Assembly (NCBI GenBank): GCA_034509735.1
Contig: JACGWO010000013.1
Location: forward strand, 15,086,136 to 15,150,135
Source of the DNA: Sesamum alatum
Taxonomy: Eukaryota; Streptophyta; Magnoliopsida; Lamiales; Pedaliaceae
Length of the DNA stretch: 64,000 nucleotides
Reading direction: 5' to 3'
Below the pieces are notes generated by a model that was not told where the DNA came from, ran no database searches, and was given only the letters and a program-made list of their open reading frames with translations. Position numbers and translations under genes: made by a program. Shown piece by piece: positions 10,552 to 22,345 of the stretch (position 1 is the stretch's first letter; every line of letters begins with the position of its first letter).

Positions 10552-11078
10552 TCAACAATCCCCAATTCCTTAATATCCCTAGGGTATTTCAGAATTAAAT
10601 CGAATCACGAGCTCTTTCGCAAGCTTGTTCTGTCTTAAACTGCCGATGGTAAAAATTTAGAAGTTAAAGTATGAAAATTATTTTGGAATAGGTTAGCCCG
10701 ATTGTTGTAACTAGAACAATAGTCAATACAAAAAATATTGCTTCCTTAGAAGCAAGTTCATTAATTTAGTTTTAGCGAGAGCATAATTGCAGGGCTTAAC
10801 TTTGCCTGTTGGGAGGCAAGATAATGTCTCTGTAAAGATGGTAATTTTGATACGAGTTTATATTAATGATTAGAAACTTTGTCGTTGCTTTAACCTTATT
10901 TTGAGTTCAAAATTTAAAATTCATGAAAGGTTTATTTATAATTTGTTGACAAGATTTTTGTTTTCCCGCCTCATGTTTCTTTTATATTATTTTAATTTTT
11001 TGATTAGTGGGGTTATTTCTTGTTTTGGAAAATCTTAGGAGTTCTCATATTTACTCCTTGCTTGGGGTGTTATGTTAC

Positions 11079-11300
11079 ATGCCTCAAGAAAACTTGATTT
11101 TCATTGGCTTTGGCAAATTATATTTATTGGCCTTAAGGACGCTTGTCTGTTATTGGCTTCGGGCCGTTTATTATTTTTTGCGCCTCAAGAAAGTTTATTT
11201 GTTATTGGTTTCGGGGTGTATTTTTATGCACCTCAAGGAAGTCTGATTGTCAATGACTTTGGGGCTTCTATTATGCATCTCAAGAAAATTTATCCAAATT
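11079..11300 (+). repeat. Tandem repeat, about 48-bp unit, 4-5 copies
   Basis: Units begin with TGCCTCAAGAAAACTTG-like sequence and contain CATTGGCTTTGG-like sequence. Successive copies start near 11079, 11127, 11179, 11227 and 11274. The two overlapping plus-strand frames here (11007-11246 and 11072-11314) are by-products of the repeat. The rest of 10552-12999 shows no gene that I can support. Confidence 0.7.
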
Positions 11301-12999
11301 TCTTTAAAATTTGAGTTTATTTCTCACTATTTGGCACCGTGTTGTCATGATGAACATTCTATATGAGATGTTTATTATCTTTTGCATTAATTATTTTAAA
11401 CTATCATATTATCATACATAAACAAAGACGTATTAGCTTAGCTTGGTTGTTTAGAGTGTCATACTAATAACGCCAAGTGTTGCAGTTCGACCTTTTGAAA
11501 ATTCAACTGTGAAAATACAAAACAAAAAGAGTCGAATAAGAGACAGGTCATCGCACACAGGGAAGAGTCGGGCCAATCTCTATATCATCTTCCTTTGAAA
11601 CAAAAATAAATTCTTTTTATTATGTGTTATTCTGCCATGTGGGCGCACCCATTATATCAAAGGTCACGACTCACCTCTCCATCTCACTTCTTTTAAATCG
11701 TTCCCACTCTTTTTTCCTATACAAAGATTATCTCGTCATTCTTGTTACTTCTGTTCTAACAAATATGAATATGCAAGAACATTAAATTAATCACAAACAC
11801 TTAACTTAAAAATATTCATTCCTTCATAAACTTGTATTCACATGGAGTTTGACCGTTTGATGTCCATCTAGTATTAGGATGAGATCATTTAGATCCAACA
11901 ACATTAATTATCAGCCGAGAAACAATAGATCACGATGTCAAATAATCTTACTCGTTATTGTCAAAAGTAACTCACACCGATCTACCGTGGTTCTAAAAAA
12001 GTAACTCATACCATTACAACGTCAAATTTACAAAAGATAGATAAGTTCAAAACTTACAACAAGCTATGTAGTTAATCTGATGGCATGATATTAAGTACAA
12101 TCATATAAAAAAATAAAATATCATATAATATTATAAGTATCTAATTACTGCAACTGATTCATCCATGTGAACACACAATTTCATGCTATTGTGAATTTAC
12201 ATGACCATATATATACTTCAACTCTGGATCATTTTATTCGCTTTGTATTTAAATCTAGTTTTATCTAATTCTGTTATCAAATGCTAATGCTCGTAGTTTA
12301 CAATCTTTTTCATTAATTTGCAGCTAACGTACTTAATTTATGTAAGTTTATTAATAATGTCAAAAGTGTCTAGTACACAGCAGTTATACCCTTATGTATA
12401 CTCACATACTTATGCATGACTGAATACAATTACATACACTAAATATTCTATGACGAGAATCCACGATAATTAATTCAGATAATGAAGAATGACGAGTTCA
12501 CATATAGCACATTTCAGACTCCAAGATTTTTATTCGATACACTATCATTCCTTTTTATTCAAAATGTAATAAATTAAATATATATATTTACCTTTGATAA
12601 TATTCAAACAATAATATTTGGATAATTAGTAAGTTATTTGAAACGTACCTCAATTTTAAAGAATGTAAGAATTGAAATTCTTACAATTTTCTTAGAACTC
12701 TTGTGTTGTTCCACGCAGTCAGATTTGTTGTGGTCTTCGTTGAGCTTGTAGAATCCCCTTGACATTTCTCAATTATAACGTAAACTCAGAATTAGAATAC
12801 TCATATTTTTAATCAACACAAGACACTATCAATTTTAGAATACATTATAAAATTAACCAATAAATCAACAAATGTAATTGTTCTAACTGCTTTGTTTGGC
12901 CATTACAATGCCTCGAGCTTTAGACCTAATCTGCATCTTCAATGATTTAAGCTTTTTACGCAAACAGTGCCAGGTTGATGATACAAGAAATGAGATCAA

Positions 13000-13464
13000 T
13001 TGAAATTTTATTAATCGGGGTGCAATTCAGCACTGCTACACTATAACTCAATACCAACTTCTTTTTTTCCTTGCTCGCTCCTCCTTAATGGGAAATAGGG
13101 ATATCTATACTAATACAATCTTATGCTAATTAAGGTAGATAAGGAAAAAGTACTACTTTATTCCCCACCTACCCCTATTACATGACTATGTTTGACTGAC
13201 CAAGGGGATTTTAGAAATTATCTACATTCATGTCGATCTGGTAAGTCAACGGTTCCTTTTTCCTTTGACTTCTTTCCTCCCTTAACATATTCCTTTTTTG
13301 GAAATATCAATATTTCATTTTCTCTTTGATTCCTTTCCTTCAACACTTTTGTTTTTTGGGAACGTCAATCTTTTCTTTTTCTCTTTGGTTTTTTTTGTTT
13401 TTCAATACATTCCTTTTTGGGAATGATGACCTTTTCTTTTCTAAGTTGATTTTTTCTTCCATCA
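13000..13464. repeat. LTR-like direct repeat, copy 2
   Basis: Second copy of the 9838 repeat: start TGAAATTTTATTAATCGGGG, shared core CACCTACCCCTATTACATG, end TTTTTTCTTCCATCA. The 2.4 kb between the two copies lacks recognisable gag or pol, so if this is an LTR element it is non-autonomous. Confidence 0.5.
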
Positions 13465-13525
13465 AGTTACAAAAATATCACTTTTAATCCTTTCATAAGA
13501 TTTCGGTAAAATTTTGATGGAAAAG

Positions 13526-13545
13526 GCACGTGCTGAGCACGTGGC
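13526..13545. repeat. Hairpin with two G-box (CACGTG) sequences
   Basis: GGCACGTGCTGAGCACGTGG contains CACGTG at 13527-13532 and again at 13538-13543, forming a tight hairpin. CACGTG is the core of plant G-box elements, but no gene starts nearby, so a regulatory role is not supported. It lies in an otherwise featureless AT-rich stretch (13465-13854). Confidence 0.5.
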
Positions 13546-13854
13546 CTTTATCTAGAAGGTTAAAGAGTTAATTTTTTCGTCAAAATACTAACAGAATATG
13601 ATGAAATGAATAAAAATGAGAATATTTGTAATTTATTGGACCATTAATGATAATCTTGCAACTCATATGATGAAAACTATACTGATCCTATGACATAAGA
13701 CAAAAAAATAGTACAATTTTCCAAATGTTAGTGATCATCGTTACCTTGTAAATGTTTGTCCTTATAATTTTACATTTCACGTTCCAAAAAATTGTTATTT
13801 TTGTTTTCATTCCCAATTTTCAGTTTTTCAAACAGTAATTAAAGTGTAAATATG

Positions 13855-14388
13855 TGATGTAGGATAAAAAGGCACCCTCGAATAAAAGGCCCTCGAACGA
13901 AGAGGGGGGCCAGCAAGGGTGTTGACCTCGTACCCATGGAAGGGAAGGGAGTTAATTCGAAGAGACAGAACCTACGCACGAGGATGGATGGGAAACTTAA
14001 TCTGCGAGGCAATCTTTACTGGGAGGAAATCTACAAGGGAATCCGAAAAACACGAAGACGCTACTGGCTACTCAAACCTAAAGGAAAAAGGAAACCAGTC
14101 ATACTGAAGGCCTGCATCTAAGGCTATCTCGTACAAGTAGATCTCCTGTTAGGCGATTTCCTACAAAGTGATCTCCCTGATGATTGCAGAAAATCTACAA
14201 GTCGGATCCTCGTATCACTCCACTTGCCCACTTGAAGTGTTCCTGGTATACGAGCCTGGTACCTGCCCCAAACACTATAAATACAACCCCTGACTTCAGA
14301 AAGTAGGCATTAGTCGAACATCCCAAAATAACTCTCAGATACACATTTTTATTCCATTTAGTTGAGTAAATAAAATTTTCTCATATCA
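13855..14388 (+). repeat. 5' LTR of gypsy element 1
   Basis: Starts TGATGTAGGATAAAAAGG and ends TCATATCA directly before a primer-binding-site-like sequence. A TATA box (TATAAATA, 14276-14283) precedes a plausible transcription start. No second copy was found downstream, because the element is interrupted near 18990. The exact left end is uncertain by a few bases. Confidence 0.7.
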
Positions 14389-14391
14389 AAT

Positions 14392-14409
14392 TGGCGCCGT
14401 CTATAGGAA
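14392..14409 (+). other. Primer binding site of gypsy element 1
   Basis: TGGCGCCGTCTATAGGAA follows the LTR by three bases. The TGGCGCC start is the usual plant Ty3/gypsy primer site (tRNA 3' end complement). The same motif occurs in the other two Tat-type copies in this window. Confidence 0.75.
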
Positions 14410-14600
14410 CCCTTAGCCTTAAAGAACGGTGAGGAGAAAAATCGTGATGAGGTCAAGGGAAGAAGGAAGCGTGAGGGGGGGGGAAGGATACCATCCGTAG
14501 GGGAAGGATCCATCCCTGACCCCCATTTGTGAAGTAATTCCCCCTTCCCCACCCCCCACCCCCACACCCCACGGTTCCTCCTTATTCACAAGCAGAAAAT

Positions 14601-15130
14601 ATGGAGGCCTTGCTAGAAGAAGCAGCAGAAAGGGGAGGACGAGCAGCCTTGCGGATAATGAGAGAAAGAAATGAGAATACTCACCTAACAAAGATGGGAG
14701 GAGGCGAGCCTCCTTCAAAGGAAAGGGAAAACTCCGTGGGAAGTAGCCGACCGCCCATGAGGACCCCAATCGCCCTGCTAGATGACCTTGACATGCTACG
14801 AAAAGATATAGAAGAATTGCATAGGCAGTCCTGCTGGGGGAATGTGACGAGGCAGCCCTTTCCCCAAAAGGATTGCTCTGGAAGCGGTTCCCCTTTCTGG
14901 TGGTCGATGCTGAACCCTCTGGCTATAATGTCATCTTGGGTAGACCTACCCTAAACACCGTACAAGCTGTCATGTCCACTTCTTGCTTAAAGATGAAACT
15001 CCTCACGAGCAACAGAGTGGGAGAAGTTAGAGGAGATCAATTTAAAGCACGAGAATGCCGATGCCACTCGTTGAAGCAAATTGGGGAAGAACCACCAGTA
15101 AGGGGAACCGCTTCCAGAGCAATCCCCTAA
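14601..15130 (+). pseudogene. Gypsy 1 gag start fused to protease end
   Basis: The frame from 14601 begins a gag-like N-terminus (MEALLEEAAERGGRAAL) and runs to about 14830. From about 14880 another frame reads FLVVDAEPSGYNVILGRPTL and VGEVRGDQFKARECR, which is the C-terminal part of a Tat-type gypsy aspartic protease. The gag core, zinc knuckle and the protease active-site half are missing, so a deletion of 1 kb or more joined the two parts near 14830-14880. Confidence 0.75.
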
Positions 15131-15359
15131 GCGAGTCAGTCGAATGGAAGAAATCCAATATGTGACGTCAAATTTGCAACAGCCCGAGCGACAGATTCAG
15201 ATAGGCAAAATATACTCCCCGAAGAAATCGCTCAGTTACTCTGGCTCCTACAAAGTTATCTAGGGGAATTTGAATGGAGGCAAGAAGGATCATTCGGCAT
15301 TGATAAAAACGTCATCGTGAACGAATTGCACGTCTGTCGGGATGCCACTCCTATGAAAC

Positions 15360-16035
15360 AAAATAAATGAAATTTCGGATAGGAAAGACATAAAATCATC
15401 CAGGCCAAAGTGTAGAAATTACTAAACGCTCGACACATCCGGGAAGTAGCTTACCCAGAATAGATAGCCAATGTCATTCTTGTGCCAAAACAGGGGGGTA
15501 GTGAAGAATATGTGTAGATTTCACATACAATAACACTTGTCCAAAAGACTCATATCCCTTACCTCGTATAGATCAGTTGGTGGATTCCATGGCATGCTGC
15601 AAAGGGCTCAATATGTTGGACGCATATCAAGGGTATAATCAGATCATGCTAGCCAAAGAATATCAATAGACAACCAGATTTATCACAGAAGGGGGATTAT
15701 ACTGCTACAATGTAATGCCTTTTGGTCTGAAAAACACTGGAGCTACCTATCAAAGGATGGTCAACAAAATATTCGCCTGACAAATTGGAAGGAACATGGA
15801 GGTATACGTAGAAGACATGTTGGTAAAAAGCACACGCAGAAAATGACACCTAGAGAATTTGAAGGAATGCATGGCCCAACTTCAAATCCATGGGGTGAAA
15901 CTAAACCCTAAAAAATGCATATTTGGAGTAGAAGGGGGAAAACTTTTGGAATATCTGGTCACCCAAGAAGGAATTGAAGCCAACCCAGATAAGACATTAG
16001 CTATCCTAAATATGAGAGAGCCTAGGACGCTTTAA
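15360..16035 (+). pseudogene. Gypsy 1 reverse transcriptase, with stops
   Basis: Reads as a Ty3/gypsy reverse transcriptase with several stops: a PKDSYPLPRIDQLVDS block, MLDAYQGYNQI, VMPFGLKNTGATYQR, and the palm motif as YVEDMLVKS. The first Asp of the normal YVDD box is Glu here (codon GAA at 15811-15813). It ends with YLVTQEGIEANPDK and then jumps to integrase, with the RNase H domain absent. Non-functional. Confidence 0.85.
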
Positions 16036-17126
16036 AACATGAGAGACCCCAATAAAAATTCCTTACCATCCCTGCCCTGCGATGCTTGGAGCCCGAGGAA
16101 TTTTTAAAAGTGATGAAAGAAATTCACGAAGATAGTTTAGGAGTAACTCCGGGGGTAGGAGCTTGGCTATGAAAATCATCAAAAATGGGTACTTCCGGCC
16201 TACCTTCGCAAAGATAGCATGTAATTGGTAAAAAAATGCACTTAATGCCAGATTCACAGTCATATTAACTGGGTTCCCAAAATAAAGATAGAATTACGAG
16301 CTCGGCATGGCCTTTCGATCATTGTGGAATCGATTCGGTGGGGCCCTTTCCCCTGGCTGGAGGCCAGAAAAAATTCTTGATAGTGGTTGTGTATTTTACC
16401 AAGTGGGTAGAAGCAGAACCTATAGCCCGCATTACCGAAGGTGACATGATCAAGTTTGTTTGGAAGAACATCGTGTGTAGGTCTGGAATCCCGCGGAAAA
16501 TGACCACAGATAATGGAACACAATTTTAGGGTAGGAAATTTCAAGAGTGCTGTAAAATGGGGAGTAAAACAGATATTCACCTCTGTAGGAAATTCGAAGG
16601 CCAACGGACAAACCGAAGTCAGTTGCAGGATTTTGTTGCATCACCTCAAAATGAAATTGGGAAAATATAAAACAGGGTGGGTCGATAAGATTCCTAGTAT
16701 CTTGTGGGCTTATGGAACTACCCCACAAGGAAGTTCGGGGGAAACCCCTTTTGTTTTTAGTACACGGGTCGTACAGTACGAGGAATCATCAAACGAAGAA
16801 GCTCGTCGTATGGAATTAGACTTCGTAGAAGAATGCCGTCATGAAGCTAGGGTTCACTTGAAAATTACAAACGACGTACTATCAAGTCATATAATTACAC
16901 TGTTAAGGAAAGGATGTTGCAAGTAGGAGATTTGGTCCTCAAGAAGGTTGAAGTTCATAAAAACGTGGGAAAGTTAGATCCTAAATGGGAGGGACCTTAT
17001 CGAATAATCACTATCTTGTAGGAAGGGACTTACAAGCTTGCTACCTTGGAAGGGGGAAATCCCGCGAACTTGGAACATACAGAACTTGAAAATTTTATTG
17101 TTAAAAAGGAGGTGTATCCTACGTAG
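16036..17126 (+). pseudogene. Gypsy 1 integrase
   Basis: The core starts near 16270 with GPFPLAGGQKKFLIVVVYFT, KWVEAEPIARITEGDMIKF and CRSGIPRKMTTDNGTQF, containing the second catalytic Asp. It then shifts frame at a stop around 16530 into ANGQTEVSCRI, LWAYGTTPQGSSGETPF and the C-terminal VGKLDPKWEGPYRI and LEHTELENF tail. The zinc-binding N-terminus is badly decayed. No chromodomain is seen, which fits the Tat lineage. Confidence 0.85.
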
Positions 17127-17570
17127 GGGTGTTAAATTTTTTGCTAATAAAGGCTTCCAAGTCTGGAAACACAATATGAAAGTCTCGATACATGAGAAAA
17201 ATTGAACACATCAAGTGTCAGACAAAGAATGCATAGATGAAAATCCAAGAGGGATAAAAACATCAATTGGCGGGGCCGTACACCTGCCCAAAAAATAAAA
17301 TGCTACAAATAGGGGGCCAAAAACCCCACCTACAACTAGGAAGAAATGAAGGCTTACCAGGTCCCCGTTAACATAATAAAGCAAAAATGGATCTTCATCC
17401 AATAAATAAAAAAAAGTCCAACCACTGAAAGGACCCTCGTCCCCCGTATGACCAAAGCTATCAGCCCTTACATTTAGAAAACCAAAGTCAAAGTCAGACG
17501 AAAGGTTTCCTAAGTTTTTGAACTATTCTAAACATATGGCGACGCCATCTATGTAATACGTAGATCCATG
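17127..17570. other. Gypsy 1 spacer, no gene seen
   Basis: Non-coding region between the integrase stop and the antisense ORF. A minus-strand frame at 17211-17402 shows no recognisable domain. Confidence 0.5.
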
Positions 17571-18990
17571 TCAGTCCAGCTCATTAGAGAATTCTTGAGG
17601 CTTCTTGTACAAACATACTCCCGAAGATAACCCCTCGCCTTTGCCCTTGGTATAAACTTGAAGAGTGGACGTGGTGAGCACCTCGTTCTGGACGATGAGC
17701 GTAGCTACTTGCTCCTCGTCTTCTACTACTTGAGACTCGAGAATTTCAATCTCTTCATGAAGCTTTGCCTCAGATGATAGAAAGCGGGCCCTCTCCTCAT
17801 CGCTACAACGTTGTTGGTTCGATAGGGTTTTTCGAGCTGCTTGTAGTTCGAGGCAGGTAGCTTCTAAGATCTTGGATAGGTCCTCGTATTTCTCTAGCAT
17901 CGTAGTGGTAGTAGCAGGCACTTATGAATGACACGTAAAGTGTCACGGATTGCTTAAAGGACTGGACCTAAATAGTAGTGAAACAAAAGGGGCCTTTCAA
18001 AATTGTTAAAAAGAAGTATCGTAGACCTCTGGGCCCGAAGGAAATTATATAGACCCTTCATGGATCAAGTTGACAAGGCTTCCATGTCAGAACGATGGAT
18101 GGTATGGGACATGTTGAAAACACCAGCTTTTGGGTCCAACCTCGGGGTGAGCACGGCCGCCAGAAAAGACGAAGGATCAGGAGCAGTCCCTCGGATGAAA
18201 AACTTTTGGCTCGTACCTCTTCAGCACAAGACCTCTTATGAGAGGTCGAACCACCCAAAGTAGGAGCAACAGGGGACAGAGCTGGGGCATCGAGAGGAGT
18301 CTAGAAAGGGGTTCCCTCATCATGGAAAGTAAGTACCTCGATTATAGATGAACGAGGCGTTGCTGAGGGAAGATCAGACGGAGTGGCAGGGGCTGACCTT
18401 GTACCTGAGCTGGAAGAAATCGCTGGAACATCATCTAGAACAAACTTGCAAACTGCAGCACGGTTCATCATGATTCTTGCAAAAAACAAGGAGATCACAC
18501 GATCAAATAAAAAAGGGAGAAACCCAACAAACCAAGAAGAAAACTTACTCAGTCGAGTGAAAGCGTCCAGAGGAGCATCGTAGGGATCTGGGCCCGGATG
18601 CAACCCAACAAGGAAAGGCAACTCCTCATATAAAATGGCTTTAGCATTAAAACCATGTTCCACTAAGCCTACCCCTTTCATTATTTTCTTTATCTCCCCT
18701 AAGTTCAAGGAAGGGAGAGCATTCAAAGAAGTACCCAAAACTGTGCTAACATTCCATTTGACCCTCTGAATAAAAAAGAAATATGATTTTCAAGTCCCAT
18801 GAGAAGATGTCTTCTCCCTAATGAAGGTTAGTTCCGTACGAGGGGATAGGTAAAAGAAATATTCTCTGAAAGCGAGCTTGGGAGCAAACACCCCCAGAAA
18901 TTTTTTTATAGAAGCCTCAAACCTATACAACTGGGCACATAGCATAAACCCGATTACCAATCTATAAGAATTAGGAAGAAGTTGGCTTCG
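17571..18990 (-). pseudogene. Antisense ORF of gypsy 1 (gypsy-type transposase-like, coiled coil)
   Basis: Between integrase and the expected 3' LTR, the minus strand holds a broken gene. Near 18985-18750 it reads LCAQLYRFEASIKKFLGVF and LAFREYFFYLSPRTELTF. 18301-18738 gives LGEIKKIMKGVGLVEHGF. 17571-17921 gives a coiled coil (LSKILEATCLELQAARKTL). This resembles the protein family named 'transposase (putative) gypsy type'. Tat-lineage elements such as Grande are known to carry antisense ORFs in this position. Stops and frame shifts show decay. The gene is cut off at 18990 by the copia LTR. Function unknown. Confidence 0.65.
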
Positions 18991-19979
18991 TGGGTTTTGA
19001 AATAGGTGACCGAAAAGCCAATTGGATTGGCGGTTTTAGGAACTATTCAACAATCTTTATTAAAAGTAACTTTGTATTGATGAACATGGTAACTATTCGT
19101 CATTGGCACATGTGTCTATTGTGCTTACCCATTACGTTAAATGATGCTTTAATGTCACAACAGATGCCCATAGATCAATTGGACAACTCATGTAATTGGG
19201 CCGCGCATTAGATGTCGGCTATGAAGCCTACTGATGAGGGTTGGATCTGAAACGTTCCAAGTCGAGGACCTCGAGATTAGGCATCGCGAGTCCTATGGGG
19301 ACTGGCACTAAGAGTCGTATTCATTGGATGAATGTTGTGTTTCATCGACGATAGATGTTGGAAATCTATACAATCTTAGTGGTTGTCGACTGGGGTCGAG
19401 CCGACTGAATTGACTCGCGGGGATCATCATATGGAAGTCTTGGACACTTGGTCGATATGATTGGAGTTCCCCAGTTCTGATAGTACGGGAGTAGTCATCG
19501 GACTTGAGAAACCATGGTAGTCACGTGCACATGATGGTTGTATCTTCGGATCTGGCAAGAAGTGTTCATGTCGCGGACATGTTCATTATAAGCCTTTGTC
19601 CAATGCAGTCATATGTGTAGCGAGAACGGTGGGTTTCAAGAAGAGGATATGTCCCCTGTCAGTATGTGACAGAGGTATCTCCTATGCACTCGGAGACGCG
19701 CTCATGCTACTTAAAACTGTGGCCACAGTGGTCGAAGAAGTATGTGCTAGAGGTATTACATTCGAGAGGGAACAACGCTATTAGCGGTGCATGGAAGATA
19801 ACTACAAAGGTAAACCTCGTTTATTTATATGTAGTTCTCTTTATGATTGTCTATGTGCCCTATATGATATACTTGCTTTATGTTATCATATTATACATCG
19901 AACGTCCGATTGTAAGTGATCGCCCGGTTGCATCTCTCACATCTGCTCGCGCTCCTGGACGGATCCGCTTGTTTCTTCA
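18991..19979 (+). repeat. Copia A 5' LTR, internally deleted
   Basis: Same family as the solo LTR at 40003-42229 and the LTR at 61899-63709. Shared blocks are AATAGGTGACC, CCAAGTCGAGGACCTCGAGA, GGGATCATCATATGGAAG and TCCTATGCACTCGGAGAC. The ending GGATCCGCTTGTTTCTTCA is followed by a copia primer site. It is about 1 kb against 2.2 kb for the solo LTR because the middle (equivalent to about 40820-41970) is missing. The first bases are altered from TGTTAGAATAGG. It inserted into the antisense ORF of gypsy 1. Confidence 0.8.
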
Positions 19980-19981
19980 GG

Positions 19982-19994
19982 TGGTATTAGAGCC
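19982..19994 (+). other. Copia A primer binding site
   Basis: TGGTATTAGAGCC lies two bases after the LTR end and differs by one base from TGGTATCAGAGCC, the usual plant copia site complementary to initiator methionine tRNA. Confidence 0.85.
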
Positions 19995-21484
19995 CGGTTC
20001 GCATGTAAGGGGCTATAGATCTATGTGCTTTACATGTGTAATTTGCTTTTACAACTTTATTGAGCATGTTTATTGTGTGAATGTATCAAGTAATGCACTG
20101 TTTAAATATTTAAGTATGGTGGACATCATGGATGTATTTTGTGATTGAGTTTCAAAATTACATGCCTCATTTTTAGTCTTTTAATATGCGGAAAAAAAAA
20201 AAACAATTTTGATGGACAACAGCGACAACGATTGGTTGTCGCCCCTGCTGGTTGTTGCCCCTGATGTCCATCAATTTTTTTAAACTTTGAACTTGTAAAT
20301 TATTGATATGTTTATGGCATGTGATATTGGATGTCACGTAGGTACTTTGTATATCTATTATGAGCATGATTATTTGACATGATTTTTCATTGATGTTGAT
20401 TAGATCAACATGGGATGATCACTGAATTCCAAGACCTTGTGTATGGATGTATACTTCTTTACATTACTGTCGTGTGGGGCTTGCGTGCCTCTTGTTTTGG
20501 GACTTTTATCTCCAATATTTCACCTCCTGATGTTAAGGATTTTTTTTCTATTCCATGTATTCCATTTCCAATGTAATGAGTGTAGTTAGGAATTTTTGGT
20601 GATCCTTTACACTTCATGTAATAAAGCAAGCCTACGGAGTTGAGGCCCACGTTGGAGTACAAGGCCCATTGGAATGACAATCGATTAACATATTTTGTAA
20701 TAGTGTACAACCACCCTAAACAAACCACAGACTCACTGCGGACTCAGTGGGTCGCGTAGGTTGGGCTTGTGATCATCCAAAAGGGGTATGCTAGGTTTAC
20801 TTGCATGCGACGCATTTATTTAAATATTTTATAATATTTGATATTTATGCATGCAAGACACTAAGGTGATGAGGTCTCCATCAACATCTATTCAAATCAA
20901 ACTCTCACTTGGTTGGACCAAGTTAAAATATTAGGCCCATAATGGACTTGGGCCAAAATAATTTTGATCCCTCCAAGCCTTCCATCCACAACAATGTGGC
21001 AAGGAAACTACCACTACCCAAGTGTGGTCTCACGAGTCATGGCACATTTGGACTAAGAGAAAGCTGCACCATGTTATGAACAAAAAAATGCGCTCGCTGT
21101 TTTCCTGTCTCACGAGTCATGGGGGCGACAGTTGAGGAATGATTTGGTTGATGGGTCGGGCCTAACACTGAGTAGCATGATTTGCTTGGAGTCCTCGAAA
21201 TTATGTGAAGAGGTAAGGCAAAACATCTTAGGAATCTCATTAGATAATAATGATATTGGATATCTCCCATGAGGTTTTCTTCATGTGAATCGTAAAAGCG
21301 GGGCATGAAGATCACGCTTATAGATCCCACGCCCACTAGGAAAAGGTTTCTCAAAATCCCACTTGAGAGTGGTGGATTTTTGTATAAATAGTGAGAGGGG
21401 TTAAACAATGAAAACCAAGTCTTAACTTAAACACATTATCACGCATAATCTACTTACTTTCTGCGTTACATTTTGAATGTAGAA
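19995..21484 (+). other. Copia A leader, no gene
   Basis: The 1.5 kb between primer site and gag has no convincing coding sequence. It carries the hairpin at 20209. The minus-strand frames at 20459-20728 and 21037-21408 have no recognisable domain and are taken as shadows. Confidence 0.55.
20209..20274. repeat. Nested hairpin in the copia A leader
   Basis: Outer arms TTGATGGACA (20209-20218) and TGTCCATCAA (20265-20274) are perfectly complementary. Inside them GCGACAAC and GTTGTCGC (20222-20229 and 20234-20241) form a second stem. It lies between the primer site and gag. Confidence 0.75.
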
Positions 21485-22345
21485 ATGTCTAAAAATCCAC
21501 TTAACACCATTCTTGACATTAATATATTTGATGGAACCAATTACAATAATTGATTATGAAATCTGAAGATTGTCTCGATTTTGTGAACCATGCTTCTGTC
21601 ATGGATAAGCCACTTCCACAGACCTTGCCAGAAGGGTCCTTACTAGAAGAACGTTTGACGTTAGAGGAATGGCTAGAGGACAACCGCAAGCGCAGTGTCA
21701 TACTTGCTTCCATGGCTAATGAGATATAAAAGTAGTATGACAGGCTGGACGATGTATTTTTGATAATGCTCTGCATGAAACAAGTTTATGCGGTTTCGAA
21801 CTGGGATATTAGATAAGCAGAGACGGAGGCATTATTCTAAACGAAGATGTTTGAAGGATCGTCAGTACAAGAGCATGGGGTTAATAGCATCCCTTGTGGA
21901 GAAGCTTAAAGACATCAAGGCTGATCTTAAAAAAGAGACGTACATCGACGTGATCCTTCAATCTCTTATTCCCTCCTTCGACCTGTTTATCATGAACTGT
22001 AACATAAATGGGCTTGAGAATATCACTCATGAGTTGATAAACATGTTGGTCAAATATGAGGCAATGATTAAAAATCTATGCCCATCGATATTGCTTTGGG
22101 AGGCTTCAACCTCAAGAGGGAAAGACAGGGGTGCCGAACCCTAGAAGAGGAAAAATGATGAAAAAGAGTCAGTCGCTACAAGCGCTTGGAGCGCTCCTGT
22201 TGCCCCGTTGGACGAGGGTAACGGGAAAAAGGGAAGGTGGTTCGGCAGTCAAAGATTGTTAATGACGTTTGTATCAATTGCTGAAAAAGGAGGCATTGGA
22301 AGAGGGAGTGTCCTAAACCCCTCTCCAATCAAGGTAAAATCGTTA
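21485..22345 (+). pseudogene. Copia A gag with CCHC knuckle
   Basis: Decayed copia gag polyprotein start. Frames read MSKNPLNTILDINIFDGTNY, then SVILASMANEI. From about 21880 comes LIASLVEKLKDIKADLKKET, then VILQSLIPSFDLFIMNCNI and NGLENITHELINMLVKYEA, which is the UBN2-type gag core. A CCHC knuckle, C-x2-C-x4-H-x4-C with a stop inside (CINC, HW, KREC), is found near 22268-22311. There are several stops and frame shifts, so it is inactive. Confidence 0.8.

Noticed and set aside
11007..11314. Two overlapping plus-strand frames
   Set aside because: Produced by the 48-bp tandem repeat; no domain or gene context.
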